A program made the position numbers and the translations under genes. The notes beneath the pieces are model-generated. The model did no database searches, was not told where the DNA came from, and saw nothing but the letters and a program-made list of their open reading frames with translations. A stretch of 64,000 bases of DNA from Ruminococcus sp. Its GTDB lineage: Bacteria > Bacillota > Clostridia > Lachnospirales > Lachnospiraceae. This document shows positions 23,552 through 32,830 of this stretch, in pieces; the stretch's first letter is position 1, and the number at the start of each line of letters is the position of its first letter. Where the stretch lies: NCBI GenBank assembly GCA_013911065.1, contig JACERV010000004.1:1-64000 (forward strand), read 5' to 3'.

Positions 23552-25328
23552 TTACATTCTCCCTGCGTTTTCTGGTGAATATCATCAAGAGGATGATACT
23601 TGCAAAAGCGGATGCCAGCAGGCCATACATGAGAACATCCGAATTATCACCAGTTTTCGGAGCGCTGGTATTTCCACCTTTTATATCTGTGCCTGTCAAA
23701 TCTACAGAAGGATCATCAGGATTATCCGATTCCTTTTCCAGAGAAGCATAATCAACTCGAATTCTGGCATCTAAGTCTTGATTACCCATCATTTCAACAT
23801 GAGGATTTACCTTTACCATAATGTATTCCTGAGTATGAGGAAGCCCGAAGGAAAAAGAGGTAGGGTTACCAGAAGCATCTTTACTCCCAACATCTGCCAC
23901 TGCATAATTTCCATTTAAATCGGCAATCTTTAGTTCCTGAAGGCTGGCGGTAATACTTCCAAATGTCATAGGCTGGGTATATACATACATGGTAGGCACA
24001 CCGTTTTTAACAGTGATTCTCGCACTGTCTTTCATGGAAGCTGCTGCCATGGAAGGATTATTATTTGTTGCATGCCATAGTTTAACAGAAACTTTGTATA
24101 TTCCGTCTGCCAAATTATCCTTGTCCAAGGTTCCGTCTGTGTTACCAGGAGTGTCTTTCCCTGTATTACCGGATGTGCTTTTCTCTGTCAGACCTTTTAC
24201 AGCAGCATTAATGTCGCCGGCCATTTTGTCAACTCTTGCCTGCTCATTGATTTTAAGATCACGAACCACTCCATCAAGGGAGTTTTGCAAAGCTTTTACA
24301 GATTCGTCTGTATATTTGCTCAAATCTTTAGGTACACCGGCAACAGCCTGATCTACCTTGGCATAATCGGCATCTCTATAGACAAGAGCTGCAATTTTCC
24401 CCTCAATTTCAACTGCCCAGGCATCAATTTCCTCTTGTCTGTCTGGTGTCAGCCCCCGCTGTACAGCATTCTTTGCTGTCATAAGGGCATTCCAGGACTC
24501 CTCGGTATAAAGGCTTGAATCCGCTGGAATTTTAGCCAGCGCAGCATCTACTTTACTATAACTTCCACCTTTCCATTCAAGGCTATCTTTTGCTGCCTGT
24601 AACTGTGCAATCATAGCATTAATATCCGCCATAGACGCTCCATTTGCTGCCATTTCCCTGGCCTGTACAAGTACAGCCTGTAAAGCTGACCATGTCTCCG
24701 CTGTATAGTCTTCTTCGTTTAATCCTTCATAAGAAGCAATCAGGCTGCTTAATCCGGTTGTATGAGCTACAGCATTTACAAAATCAAGTGTTAAAGTAAC
24801 GCCAGTCGGATATGGATTTCCACCTCCCATAAACACATCCATAAAATCCACTGTAAGCGTTATGGCATAGCTTCCATCTCCATTTGCCGCAGGCAAAGGA
24901 AATGAAATCTCGTCCGGAACTTCAATCGCTTCTGTCACAGAAGGGTCACCGAATGCAGGAGAATACAGTTCCGTTTTGTAGGAGTGATAAGCCGCTCCAT
25001 CTATTGTCTTAATATTCGCATGGTACTCTCCCCCAAAGTTAATTATCATATGTTGTGCACGGACAGTAGCAATTTTATTGCCGCTTTCATCAACAGTAAC
25101 TTCAGCACTATTTCCAAACGCTCCTGCAAAAGCACTTTGAACGGCCGGAAGAGGTGCTTTACTTACCAGCGATTCAATCGGGACTGTGTAAGTACCAGGT
25201 TCTGTAGGGGCATCCCCTGCCGCGAACACTTGCATTATGTTGGTGTTCAAAGTCAAGGCTATTGCCAGAAAAAGAGTTAAGCCGCGTTTTAAAAGTGACC
25301 AACCTTGTTTTGTGCTTCTTGTTGCCAT
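23544..25328 (-). CDS. NEAT-domain haem-acquisition surface protein with FIVAR repeats
   Basis: A 594-aa surface protein. Signal peptide 1-37; a first beta-rich domain about 42-190, probably NEAT-like; three helical FIVAR-type repeats about 208-252, 273-316 and 339-380; a Gly/Thr linker; a clear NEAT domain about 407-528 (DGIYKVSVKLWHA, MYVYTQPMTFGSI); then APKTG at 556-560, a membrane helix and KRRENVNE. The end resembles a sortase signal with a non-canonical motif. It likely strips haem from host haemoproteins. It is the first gene of the haem operon, with AAAGGAGG before the ATG. No sortase gene is in the window. Confidence 0.85.
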   Translation of the reverse strand: MATRSTKQGWSLLKRGLTLFLAIALTLNTNIMQVFAAGDAPTEPGTYTVPIESLVSKAPLPAVQSAFAGAFGNSAEVTVDESGNKIATVRAQHMIINFGGEYHANIKTIDGAAYHSYKTELYSPAFGDPSVTEAIEVPDEISFPLPAANGDGSYAITLTVDFMDVFMGGGNPYPTGVTLTLDFVNAVAHTTGLSSLIASYEGLNEEDYTAETWSALQAVLVQAREMAANGASMADINAMIAQLQAAKDSLEWKGGSYSKVDAALAKIPADSSLYTEESWNALMTAKNAVQRGLTPDRQEEIDAWAVEIEGKIAALVYRDADYAKVDQAVAGVPKDLSKYTDESVKALQNSLDGVVRDLKINEQARVDKMAGDINAAVKGLTEKSTSGNTGKDTPGNTDGTLDKDNLADGIYKVSVKLWHATNNNPSMAAASMKDSARITVKNGVPTMYVYTQPMTFGSITASLQELKIADLNGNYAVADVGSKDASGNPTSFSFGLPHTQEYIMVKVNPHVEMMGNQDLDARIRVDYASLEKESDNPDDPSVDLTGTDIKGGNTSAPKTGDNSDVLMYGLLASAFASIILLMIFTRKRRENVNE

Positions 25329-25703
25329 TATTAAATTCCTCCTTTTATTTCTCCCTCATCCCAGGGTAGTTGAATTTCAGTTAGAAGAAACTAACCATGT
25401 TGCCTAAAATAAAATGTCTGCTTCTTCTTTTCTGCAGAGCTGCCTTTCACTATGGGTGTTAGCCTTAGCTAACCCTTGAGAAAAAATAATATGCCCACAG
25501 GCACGCATCTCTTTTCAGAACAAGGAAAGTATAGCATACTTTTCTGCTTTTGCTACTACGAGTTTGTCTCATATCTGTGACAAAAAGGCCGTTTTTGGGA
25601 GTCCCCAAATATAAGAAGGCTGTTTTTATGCGGCTTTTTAAAGTCGCACATCTGCGACAAAATCGCATACTTCTAATACTGTGGTTAATTGAAACACCTG
25701 ATT
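25329..25703 (-). promoter_or_regulatory. haem operon control region with two GTTAG-N6-CTAAC boxes
   Basis: The region carries two palindromes, at 25380-25395 (GTTAGaagaaaCTAAC) and 25458-25473 (GTTAGccttagCTAAC). A TATACT element near 25530 on the minus strand could be the -10 box, which would place both operators in the early transcribed region. The same motif occurs upstream of the regulator gene. The 5' part (25500-25700) is rich in short repeats but shows no convincing gene. Confidence 0.6.
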
Positions 25704-26534
25704 CTATATCAGTATGGTAAATATTGCCGTTGAATTTGGCATATGCACAACGTCAACATTACTCTTCATCTTTACGCATGCAATCCCATGCAGGAGTTGT
25801 CCCATCCCTTCGCCTATATTTATAAAGCTCAAAATACTTGCCGGAAAGGATAGAAGGTTTCCGTTTTTTTCTGCTCCAATAAAATTGCCGCTGTCAAAGT
25901 ATTTCAGGCTTTTAATTATACCGCGCATCTGCTTTCCGGTTGCAGCAGAATTCTCCGTAAGTTCCAGCGCCTTTAGCTGGACTGTTCCCACACCATCCTT
26001 CACGCTGAGTGTGCAGGGATGTTCAAATCCCTCATTTGCCATTGAGATATTGCTTCCGTTATGTACATGCTCCCTATAGATTATAAACGGAAAACGGTAT
26101 TCACCATCCTTCAGCTTTTTGCAGAGGTCTGTTCCAGTAAACCGATATTGCTTCCGCAGTTCATACTTGACCCGGTACTTTTCCTCCGCACTGCGAATTA
26201 CTTCCATAGTATCGTCGGTATTGTACAGTGCCCAACGATAAGCATCTCTTTTTGCGCTTTCTACATTTACACCCTCGTACATTAGATGATTCAGAGATAT
26301 ATTAATCCGTTCTCCGTATAAAAGCGCCATCCTCTGCCCCATATCAGTCAGGACGGGACGCCGCTGGTTGCTTCGGTCAATCAGCCCTTCCTTCTCCAAT
26401 GATATGATGATTCTGCTTATCGTTTGTTTTGTTTCATTCAGCGTTCGGGAAATTCCCATCACGGTACAGGTTTCGTCATCTTTCAAAAAGGTCAGCAGTA
26501 CCCGCAGTCTCAGAATATCAGCCGAATCTGACAT
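25704..26534 (-). CDS. DtxR/MarR-like winged-helix regulator of the haem island
   Basis: A 276-aa protein. Residues about 5-75 form a winged helix (RTLNETKQTISRIIISLEKEGLID, then RRPVLTDMG), of the kind shared by MarR and iron-dependent repressors. A helical dimer region with YNTDDTMEVIRSAEEKY follows near 105-120. The last ~150 residues form a beta-rich domain I do not recognise. It lies directly upstream of the NEAT gene on the same strand. The GTTAG-N6-CTAAC boxes before both transcription units suggest autoregulation and control of haem uptake. Metal or haem as the effector is an inference. Confidence 0.65.
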   Translation of the reverse strand: MSDSADILRLRVLLTFLKDDETCTVMGISRTLNETKQTISRIIISLEKEGLIDRSNQRRPVLTDMGQRMALLYGERINISLNHLMYEGVNVESAKRDAYRWALYNTDDTMEVIRSAEEKYRVKYELRKQYRFTGTDLCKKLKDGEYRFPFIIYREHVHNGSNISMANEGFEHPCTLSVKDGVGTVQLKALELTENSAATGKQMRGIIKSLKYFDSGNFIGAEKNGNLLSFPASILSFINIGEGMGQLLHGIACVKMKSNVDVVHMPNSTAIFTILI

Positions 26535-26646
26535 AATCCATTCCCCCTTCTGTTATAAGATTTGCGGGGCAAAGTTTCTTGTCCTTTTGAACTGCTCCTC
26601 CCCGCAAGAAGCCGTATTGCAGACGAATATTTTGATTTACATATTG

Positions 26647-26662
26647 GTTAGCTTTAACTAAC
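26647..26662 (-). promoter_or_regulatory. GTTAG-N6-CTAAC box upstream of the regulator gene
   Basis: GTTAGctttaaCTAAC, the third copy of the palindrome seen at 25380 and 25458, with identical arms and spacing. It lies about 113 bases upstream of the regulator start. The rest of 26535-26842 holds this site, the terminator at 26773-26808 and no gene. Confidence 0.6.
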
Positions 26663-26772
26663 TATGATGTGTAGTTTATCATTCATTTTGTAGAATGTCA
26701 ACTTGCCAGCTACCTTGTTGTCTTCATTTCTTCAGCCTTATTCTTGGCCAAATGCATTTTTCTATACGAAAC

Positions 26773-26808
26773 AAAAACAGAGCATATATTCCCATGGGCT
26801 CTGTTTTT
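26773..26808. terminator. bidirectional terminator after the hydantoinase operon
   Basis: AAAAACAGAGC and GCTCTGTTTTT arms, 11 bp perfect, with T-runs on both strands. It lies about 35 bases beyond the cyclophilin-like gene and separates it from the regulator promoter. Confidence 0.8.
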
Positions 26809-26842
26809 ATTTCATAAAAAAATTTTATCTTTCAGCTTGACG

Positions 26843-27415
26843 CTAATCCCAGCATTTGGGCCTTTCATCCGACTGAATTCTGACCGGTCCGGGAAATCCC
26901 TGCCCGTATAATTTTACCTCTACTTTCAGAATCCTCTGAGGAATCTTTGGTTTATTTACTTTTACTCCCGGATATGGATAATCCGTTACCGACTCCAATT
27001 CCAGATTCTTCAACCGCTCTAACTCTTCCCGGCCCTGCAGTATCCGCCCAAACACAGGATAAATTCCTTTGTGTTCCGGACATTCCCGCAGAGGAAAAAA
27101 GAATTCACATCCGGACTGTCCGATTTTACCATATCCGCCCATGCATACGCATCCAGGCCCGGAATCCAATGGCTCAATCTCGGGGTGCAGTTCATACTCA
27201 TAAGGGATTAAATATTGCCCTTCCTTTTTCCCAAACCCCGAATAACTTACGTCAATCCAGTCTTCGGGTACAATACGCTCTATGTCATGCTGGTTAAAAA
27301 CTCCCATCTGTACGGCGTAGATGAAGCTGTTTACAGTATTCGGGGCCACATTAGGAAGAAGTTCTATTACAATTTTATTTCCGCTGTCCATATAAATGAC
27401 TGCCTTGGGGTTCAT
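26843..27415 (-). CDS. cyclophilin-like protein coupled to HyuB
   Basis: A 190-aa protein of the cyclophilin-like fold. The start AVIYMDSGNKIVIELLPNVAPNTVNSF follows the bacterial PpiB pattern. The Arg of the peptidyl-prolyl isomerase site seems kept in ERIVPEDW, but the usual QGGD and GSQFF blocks are altered (YSGFGKKEG and GCEFFFP), so isomerase activity is doubtful. The ATG overlaps the HyuB stop by four bases, which means tight coupling. Cyclophilin-like small proteins (for example DUF3830) recur near hydantoinase-type catabolic genes, so a role in that enzyme's assembly or in substrate handling is likely. Confidence 0.7.
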   Translation of the reverse strand: MNPKAVIYMDSGNKIVIELLPNVAPNTVNSFIYAVQMGVFNQHDIERIVPEDWIDVSYSGFGKKEGQYLIPYEYELHPEIEPLDSGPGCVCMGGYGKIGQSGCEFFFPLRECPEHKGIYPVFGRILQGREELERLKNLELESVTDYPYPGVKVNKPKIPQRILKVEVKLYGQGFPGPVRIQSDERPKCWD

Positions 27416-29169
27416 GATACTTTCTCCGAAAACTTCTTTCTTTTCTCCGTAATGCCTAATACGGAAAATGTTTCCAAATCCAGAAGAACACCATAAATTT
27501 TTTCAGCCGCGTCTATAGTAACATATTCATTTTTCACATCCATAGCCACTTTTTCGGCAGGCCGGGCAAATGGGTTCCCATAACCCCCTCCGGTACCAGT
27601 CACCATACGGGCAATATCGCCTTTCTTCATTTCTATTTTTGATCCTGTACCGCGCTGAGGCACATAGGTCCCATCTTTCAGAAGAAAATCAAATCCGCTG
27701 GGGGACCCTTCCTTTCCTCCGTCAAAGCCCCAGGCCGGATGCTCAAATCTCCCGTAAGTCCCGGAAAAAGTCATACCTTCATTCAATGCCTCATGTCCCA
27801 GAATAATTCCATAACCTCCACGGTGTTCTCCTGCGCCGGCATCTGTCGTATTTAAAGCATATTCCGTTACACGATATCCAAACTTTGCCTCTAGAACCTC
27901 TGCTGGAATATTGTATGTCTCACCATCACCTGTACAGAACTGTGCACTGTCTCCATCTCTGTCACAGCCGGCTCCCCACCCGCCCAGAGTAGGCCCCACA
28001 TCTACAAAAGTTTCTCCGGTGACAGAGTGAGTGCCGGAAATAGAATATGCACCTACTGTAATAAAATGTCCCGCCGTCAGTTTCCCTTTTTCTACGATAG
28101 GCTCCATGGCCTGCCACACCAGGTCCTGGGCATACTGCATAGATTCATAATAACAGGAAACCGCCGCCGGGCGGACAGCGTTAAAGATGCTTCCCTTTTG
28201 AGCCTTTACATGCAAGTTTTCAAATACTCCATCATTGACATTCTGTGAGGAATCTGTACAGGCCAGGAAAATACTTCTGATCGCAGACACCAGCCCGTCA
28301 TAGGCCACATTAATCGGGCCTTTTGTCTGCGGCGCACTTCCTGTAAAGTCTACATACATCTGATCCCCTTCAATCGTTACCTTTACCTGAATCGGGAATG
28401 GACCATTCCCCAGGATATCTTTATCCATCATACCTCTGGCCGTATAAACTCCATCAGGGAGCATGCCCACCTGGCTGCGTGAAAACTCGGCACTGCTCTG
28501 GATCAGCCTTTCAATAGCATGATCTACTGTCTGTGTGCCGTATTTTGCACATATTTCATTCAAACGTTTCTGCCCTGTCCTAAGTCCGGAAATCTGGGCC
28601 CACATATCTCCGATGGACATATCAGGAAGGCGGACATTGCTGCGGATAATCTCAACAATTATTTCATTAATTTTTCCTTCTTCAAACAGTTTCAGACAGG
28701 GGAACTGAAGTCCTTCCTGATAAATCTCACTGGAATCCACTGCATAGCCCGGATCTTTCCCCCCCAGCTCTGACCAGTGACATTTATTTACACAGTAACC
28801 AAAAAGTTCACCGTCAATAAAAACCGGAAGCACCAGCCCTACGTCCTGCAGATGGGATCCACCCCCGCCGTAAGGGTCATTACAGATAATCAAATCCCCT
28901 TCTTTAAGGTTTCCCTTTTTTGTATATTTTTCAATTACAGAGTGAACCAGTGAGGTCAACATTCCAAGAAATCCACATGCGCCGTTTCCCTGGGTGAGAA
29001 GTCGTCCATTTTTATCGGTAATCCCGGACGCAAAATCCAGGCATTCATATATAATTGGACTTTTGGAGGTTCTTGCCACAGCAATAAACATCTCCTCTCC
29101 AATAGCCAGCAACGAATCGCGGATAATATCCAGTGTAATTAAATCTACGCTTTTACTGCTCATTTTCAA
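27412..29169 (-). CDS. hyuB: hydantoinase/oxoprolinase subunit B
   Basis: A 585-aa subunit B of the ATP-dependent hydantoinase/5-oxoprolinase family. Typical parts: DLITLDIIRDSLLAIGEEM at the start, ICNDPYGGGGSHLQDVGLVLP near 100-120, VDFTGSAPQTKGPINVAY near 280 and GGWGAGCDRDGDSAQFCTGDGETYNIPAEVLE. The C-terminus contains GSGGGYGNPFARP-like sequence before the last helix. It works with HyuA to open a lactam or hydantoin ring. It overlaps HyuA by four bases and the cyclophilin-like gene by four. The exact substrate is not readable; no carbamoylase gene is nearby. Confidence 0.9.
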   Translation of the reverse strand: MKMSSKSVDLITLDIIRDSLLAIGEEMFIAVARTSKSPIIYECLDFASGITDKNGRLLTQGNGACGFLGMLTSLVHSVIEKYTKKGNLKEGDLIICNDPYGGGGSHLQDVGLVLPVFIDGELFGYCVNKCHWSELGGKDPGYAVDSSEIYQEGLQFPCLKLFEEGKINEIIVEIIRSNVRLPDMSIGDMWAQISGLRTGQKRLNEICAKYGTQTVDHAIERLIQSSAEFSRSQVGMLPDGVYTARGMMDKDILGNGPFPIQVKVTIEGDQMYVDFTGSAPQTKGPINVAYDGLVSAIRSIFLACTDSSQNVNDGVFENLHVKAQKGSIFNAVRPAAVSCYYESMQYAQDLVWQAMEPIVEKGKLTAGHFITVGAYSISGTHSVTGETFVDVGPTLGGWGAGCDRDGDSAQFCTGDGETYNIPAEVLEAKFGYRVTEYALNTTDAGAGEHRGGYGIILGHEALNEGMTFSGTYGRFEHPAWGFDGGKEGSPSGFDFLLKDGTYVPQRGTGSKIEMKKGDIARMVTGTGGGYGNPFARPAEKVAMDVKNEYVTIDAAEKIYGVLLDLETFSVLGITEKRKKFSEKVS

Positions 29170-31208
29170 ACCCCCGTTTCAATTAAAATATTTCCAAACT
29201 TGTCAATAGATGCTTTCATACCAGGATAAATGACTGCTGAAGAACTGGTTTCTTCAATAATCGCCGGACCTTCCAACTCCATTCCCGGAGATATTTTTTC
29301 TCTGTCGTAAATCTTCGTATCAAGGGTTCCGGCTTCCTCAAAAGTAACCGGACGTACTTCTTTCACCGTTTCTTTCAGGCTGTATGGAAGAGCTTCAATC
29401 TCTTTAATTGGTGTTTTTTCGATTTTTCCGAAAGATGCCAGGTGCATATTTACAATTTCCACACCACTTTCTTCCAGACGGAAGGAATAGTTCTGCTCAT
29501 GCTCCTTATGGAATGCCTTGATAAATTCGCCGATATTTTCCGGCGACATATCCTCATTAGGTACTTTTACCTTTACAGTGTGGTCCTGTCCCACATAACG
29601 CATATCCAGATAATGCTGGAAATATACGTCCTTCTTTGGGACTCCTTTCTTTTCATTATCGGTATAGGCCTTTTCTTTCAGTTTTTTCCATTCTAAATTA
29701 ATTTCGTCAAAATCTGGATTATCCAACTTCACCTGGTAAGTCTGGATATCATCAGAACGCAAGTCTGTCATCAACATCCCCCATGCAGAAAATACGGAAG
29801 CAGCCAGGGGAATGATAACCTTTTTAATGTTCAGCTCTTTTGCCAGCGCCGCCGCATGCATAGGCCCCCCTCCTCCAAAGGCAACCAGTACAAATTCACG
29901 GGGATCATAGCCCTTTCTTATGGATACAAGCTTCAGCGCATTGAGCATGTTGGAATTTGCCACACGGATGATTCCCATTGCTGCCTCCAGAACATCAATT
30001 CCATACGCGTCTCCTATTTTTTCCCGGATTGCTCCGCGCACTTTTTCCATATCCACATCCATATCGAAATTCTTTGGTGATAATCGTCCTACTACCAGAT
30101 TTGCGTCTGTTGTAGTGGGCTGTGTTCCGCCCTTTTGATAGGCAACCGGCCCCGGCAGTGCTCCCGCTGATTTCGGTCCTACACGAAGGGAATTTGTATT
30201 ATCAATCCAGGCTATAGAACCGCCCCCATTTCCGATTTCCACAATATCTACTACCGGTACCCGGATAGGATATCCCGGGAAACGGGCGTTCTTTTCGATT
30301 TTGTACTCTGTTGTCGTCTTCACCTCACCGCCGTCAACCAAAGAACACTTTGCTGTAGTCCCCCCAATATCAAAAGCAATGACCTTATGCTCACCCAGCA
30401 TTTCTCCCAGCATTGCAGCTCCGTAAATACCGGCAACCGGTCCCGACTCCACCATATTAATAGGAACTTCTTTAGCATTTTCAAATGTAGTAGTCCCACC
30501 ATTGCTCTGCATAATATATTTGGGGCACTTAATTTCCATCTCTTCTAATCTGTTGTACAGCTTGTCTATGTAAGTCTTAGCCGACGGTTTTACATAGGAA
30601 TTCAGGACCGCCGTTGTCGTCCTTTCATATTCCCGCCATTCCTTAGAAACTTCATGGGAAGCCGTAACGGCAATTCCAGGCCATAATTTTTCTACCAGGG
30701 CTTTTGCCTGTTTTTCATGCTCCGCATTTACATAAGAATGAAGAAATATAATTGCAATGGCTTCCACGCCTTCTTTTTTAAAAGTATCAATACAGGTCTT
30801 AATATCCTCTTCCTTCAGCACCGTCAGCTCATTCCCCTGATAATCCATCCGTTCTTCCACTTCCAGCCGTAAATACCTGGGAACAAATGACTTTGGTTTT
30901 TTAAAGTTAAAATTAAATAAATCCGGCCGGTTGCCGCGGCCGATTTCTAAAATATCGCGGAATCCCTTCGTGGTAATCAGACCTGTTTTGGCTCCCTTCC
31001 GCTCTGTTAGTGCATTGATAACCACCGTTGTTCCGTGAGTCATATCCTTTATTTCTTCCGGTAAAATATCACACTTCTGTATGACATTCAGCACACCCTG
31101 TTCATAGTTAGGCGGTGTGGTATGACTTTTGTTTACACACACTTTTCCTTTCTCGTCTATGTATACGATATCTGTAAACGTGCCTCCTATATCTGTCGCA
31201 ACTCTCAT
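29166..31208 (-). CDS. hyuA: hydantoinase/oxoprolinase subunit A
   Basis: A 680-aa subunit A, the ATP-using half of the enzyme. The N-terminal DIGGTFTDIVYID phosphate loop is intact, HGTTVVINALTERKGAKTGLITTKGF follows near residues 59-84, and a second actin-like motif FDIGGTTAKCSLVDGG occurs near 277. GGGSIAWID and FGGGGPMHAAALA are further family blocks. Family members act on hydantoins, 5-oxoproline, acetone or caprolactam. Context (dipeptide-type importer and racemase) favours a cyclic amide or hydantoin. AAAGGAGG precedes the ATG. Confidence 0.92.
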   Translation of the reverse strand: MRVATDIGGTFTDIVYIDEKGKVCVNKSHTTPPNYEQGVLNVIQKCDILPEEIKDMTHGTTVVINALTERKGAKTGLITTKGFRDILEIGRGNRPDLFNFNFKKPKSFVPRYLRLEVEERMDYQGNELTVLKEEDIKTCIDTFKKEGVEAIAIIFLHSYVNAEHEKQAKALVEKLWPGIAVTASHEVSKEWREYERTTTAVLNSYVKPSAKTYIDKLYNRLEEMEIKCPKYIMQSNGGTTTFENAKEVPINMVESGPVAGIYGAAMLGEMLGEHKVIAFDIGGTTAKCSLVDGGEVKTTTEYKIEKNARFPGYPIRVPVVDIVEIGNGGGSIAWIDNTNSLRVGPKSAGALPGPVAYQKGGTQPTTTDANLVVGRLSPKNFDMDVDMEKVRGAIREKIGDAYGIDVLEAAMGIIRVANSNMLNALKLVSIRKGYDPREFVLVAFGGGGPMHAAALAKELNIKKVIIPLAASVFSAWGMLMTDLRSDDIQTYQVKLDNPDFDEINLEWKKLKEKAYTDNEKKGVPKKDVYFQHYLDMRYVGQDHTVKVKVPNEDMSPENIGEFIKAFHKEHEQNYSFRLEESGVEIVNMHLASFGKIEKTPIKEIEALPYSLKETVKEVRPVTFEEAGTLDTKIYDREKISPGMELEGPAIIEETSSSAVIYPGMKASIDKFGNILIETGV

Positions 31209-31316
31209 TTTCTACCTCCTTTTTATATGAACTTCTTCAGTCAAAGCGAATATTCACAATCCACCACTTAATGCTTTCCACATTTGACGTAGGGACTTCC
31301 TTGATTCGGTTAAAAA

Positions 31317-31865
31317 TCACAACAATGTGGGCGTAATCACAGCAATCATTTCCAGCTCTTCATCTCCTTTATTAATAATTTTATGTGGATGTGTGGACGG
31401 AAAATGTATAGATTCTCCTTCACATGCGGTATGCTCAATCCCATCTATAACTACCGTCATCTGCCCCTTCAAAATGTAGTAAAACTCTTCTCCAGGATGA
31501 TCCAGCTCTTCAAATTTTTCAAAGTGGGGGGCCATGGTCATTCGAAATGCATCCTGAACACGATTATCGAATCTACCGCTAAGTATACTGATGCTTTCGT
31601 AGGCCCTCTGCATTCCTTCCAGCGCATGCCCGGAACCATTCCTTACATACTCTTCCTTTTCTGTGCCTTCCTCAAAAAATTCCTTCATAGGTACGTTAAG
31701 TGCATTTGCAATCTTATTGAGGGTAACAACTGTCAATGCTGATTTTCCATTTTCAATCTGTGACAGGAAGCTCACAGAAATCCCGGCCATCCTGCTTAAT
31801 TCCATCAGTGTAAATCTCTTTGCTTTTCTCAGCTCTTTTATTTTGATTCCAATATTCTTTTCCAT
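31317..31865 (-). CDS. XRE-cupin transcriptional regulator
   Basis: A 182-aa regulator with an XRE helix-turn-helix (LSRMAGISVSFLSQIENGKSALTVVTLNKIA) and a C-terminal cupin (HPGEEFYYILKGQMTVVIDG, HFPSTHPHKIINKG) that probably senses a small metabolite. I start it at MEKNIG (31865), preceded by AGGTG; an ATG at 31910 would add 15 residues. It sits between the racemase and hyuA, in the same direction, 108 bases before hyuA. It is the obvious candidate regulator of the hydantoin island. Confidence 0.85.
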   Translation of the reverse strand: MEKNIGIKIKELRKAKRFTLMELSRMAGISVSFLSQIENGKSALTVVTLNKIANALNVPMKEFFEEGTEKEEYVRNGSGHALEGMQRAYESISILSGRFDNRVQDAFRMTMAPHFEKFEELDHPGEEFYYILKGQMTVVIDGIEHTACEGESIHFPSTHPHKIINKGDEELEMIAVITPTLL

Positions 31866-32024
31866 TTTATCACCTGCTTCACTTATTTTTGCCGTATACC
31901 CGGCCATCATCTCCTCTCTATATTACTCCCTGACAGTGTTTATTTGCCAGCAATTTTCATAACCAGCTTATCTTCATAGCTTCGTATGCTGCGCCGTCCT
32001 TTTATAATCTCCTCCAATTTCCCA

Positions 32025-32804
32025 TTACTTCCCCCACATTCCTGATACCTGAAAATATTCCTCAATTCCCCACTTCTTTATTTCTTCCTGCTGCGGGCCT
32101 TCATATATTCCTCTCTTACTGAAATACCATCCTGCTTTTTCTTTCAGTTCACAAAGAAATTCAGCATATTTTAAGGGTGCGATATTAGCATCAATCACAG
32201 GGACCTGAAATTCTTCCTGCAATTGCCTGAAAAACCCCATCTGTATGGTGCATCCCAGCAGAACAACTTCTGCCTGATCCTCCTCCACCGCTTTTTTAAT
32301 TTCCTGTCTCATTCTTTCCTTTGTATACTCCGGATCTTCCTGCAATTTCTGGACACCTATCTCAAGGCTTCTAAAAGAAGCCAGATAATTTCCAAACCCG
32401 TGATGATACACGTTAACTTTCATTTCCGGCATCGTTTTATTTCTCACAACCAGTACAGAAAAAGAACTTCCCAGAGTTGAGCCAATATGCATGGCCGCCT
32501 CTGCCGGAGCCGTCACAACCATTTTTTCACAGATTTCTCTGGCTGCCTGTAAAAAGGGATCATAATAGCATCCAATTATGCAGGCATCATATCCTTCGTT
32601 TTCCGCCTTCTTGATACGATGCAGCAGTTTTTCGGCAATTAAGACCTCATAATAGTTGTATTCCAAATGTTCAGGAAGCCCTGCCCCCAGGCTGGTCACC
32701 TCAAGCTGCGTTTCCTCGTCTTTATAGCTGCTGAGATACTCCTCCACCTCTTTATTCCATATATCATGACCTACCGGATTGATAAACAAAATTTTTCTTT
32801 TCAC
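32025..32804 (-). CDS. Asp/Glu/hydantoin racemase family protein
   Basis: A 259-aa cofactor-independent racemase. The two catalytic cysteines fall in IIGCYYDP and LLGCTIQMG, as expected for the family. The start RKILFINPVGHD is close to hydantoin racemases and to maleate/malonate-type relatives. It would interconvert D and L forms of the ring substrate so that HyuAB can use both. Gap to the ATPase gene upstream is 26 bases, so it belongs to the transporter operon. A C-terminal extension of about 30 residues (GIYEGPQQEEIKKWGIEEYF) goes beyond the usual family end. Confidence 0.82.
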   Translation of the reverse strand: MKRKILFINPVGHDIWNKEVEEYLSSYKDEETQLEVTSLGAGLPEHLEYNYYEVLIAEKLLHRIKKAENEGYDACIIGCYYDPFLQAAREICEKMVVTAPAEAAMHIGSTLGSSFSVLVVRNKTMPEMKVNVYHHGFGNYLASFRSLEIGVQKLQEDPEYTKERMRQEIKKAVEEDQAEVVLLGCTIQMGFFRQLQEEFQVPVIDANIAPLKYAEFLCELKEKAGWYFSKRGIYEGPQQEEIKKWGIEEYFQVSGMWGK

Positions 32805-32830
32805 TAGAATCCCCTTTCATCCGCTTTGCT

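Noticed and set aside
25465-25668. 67-codon minus-strand frame in the haem control region
   Set aside because: Cys/Arg/Lys-rich, no family look, and it covers an operator and promoter-like elements.
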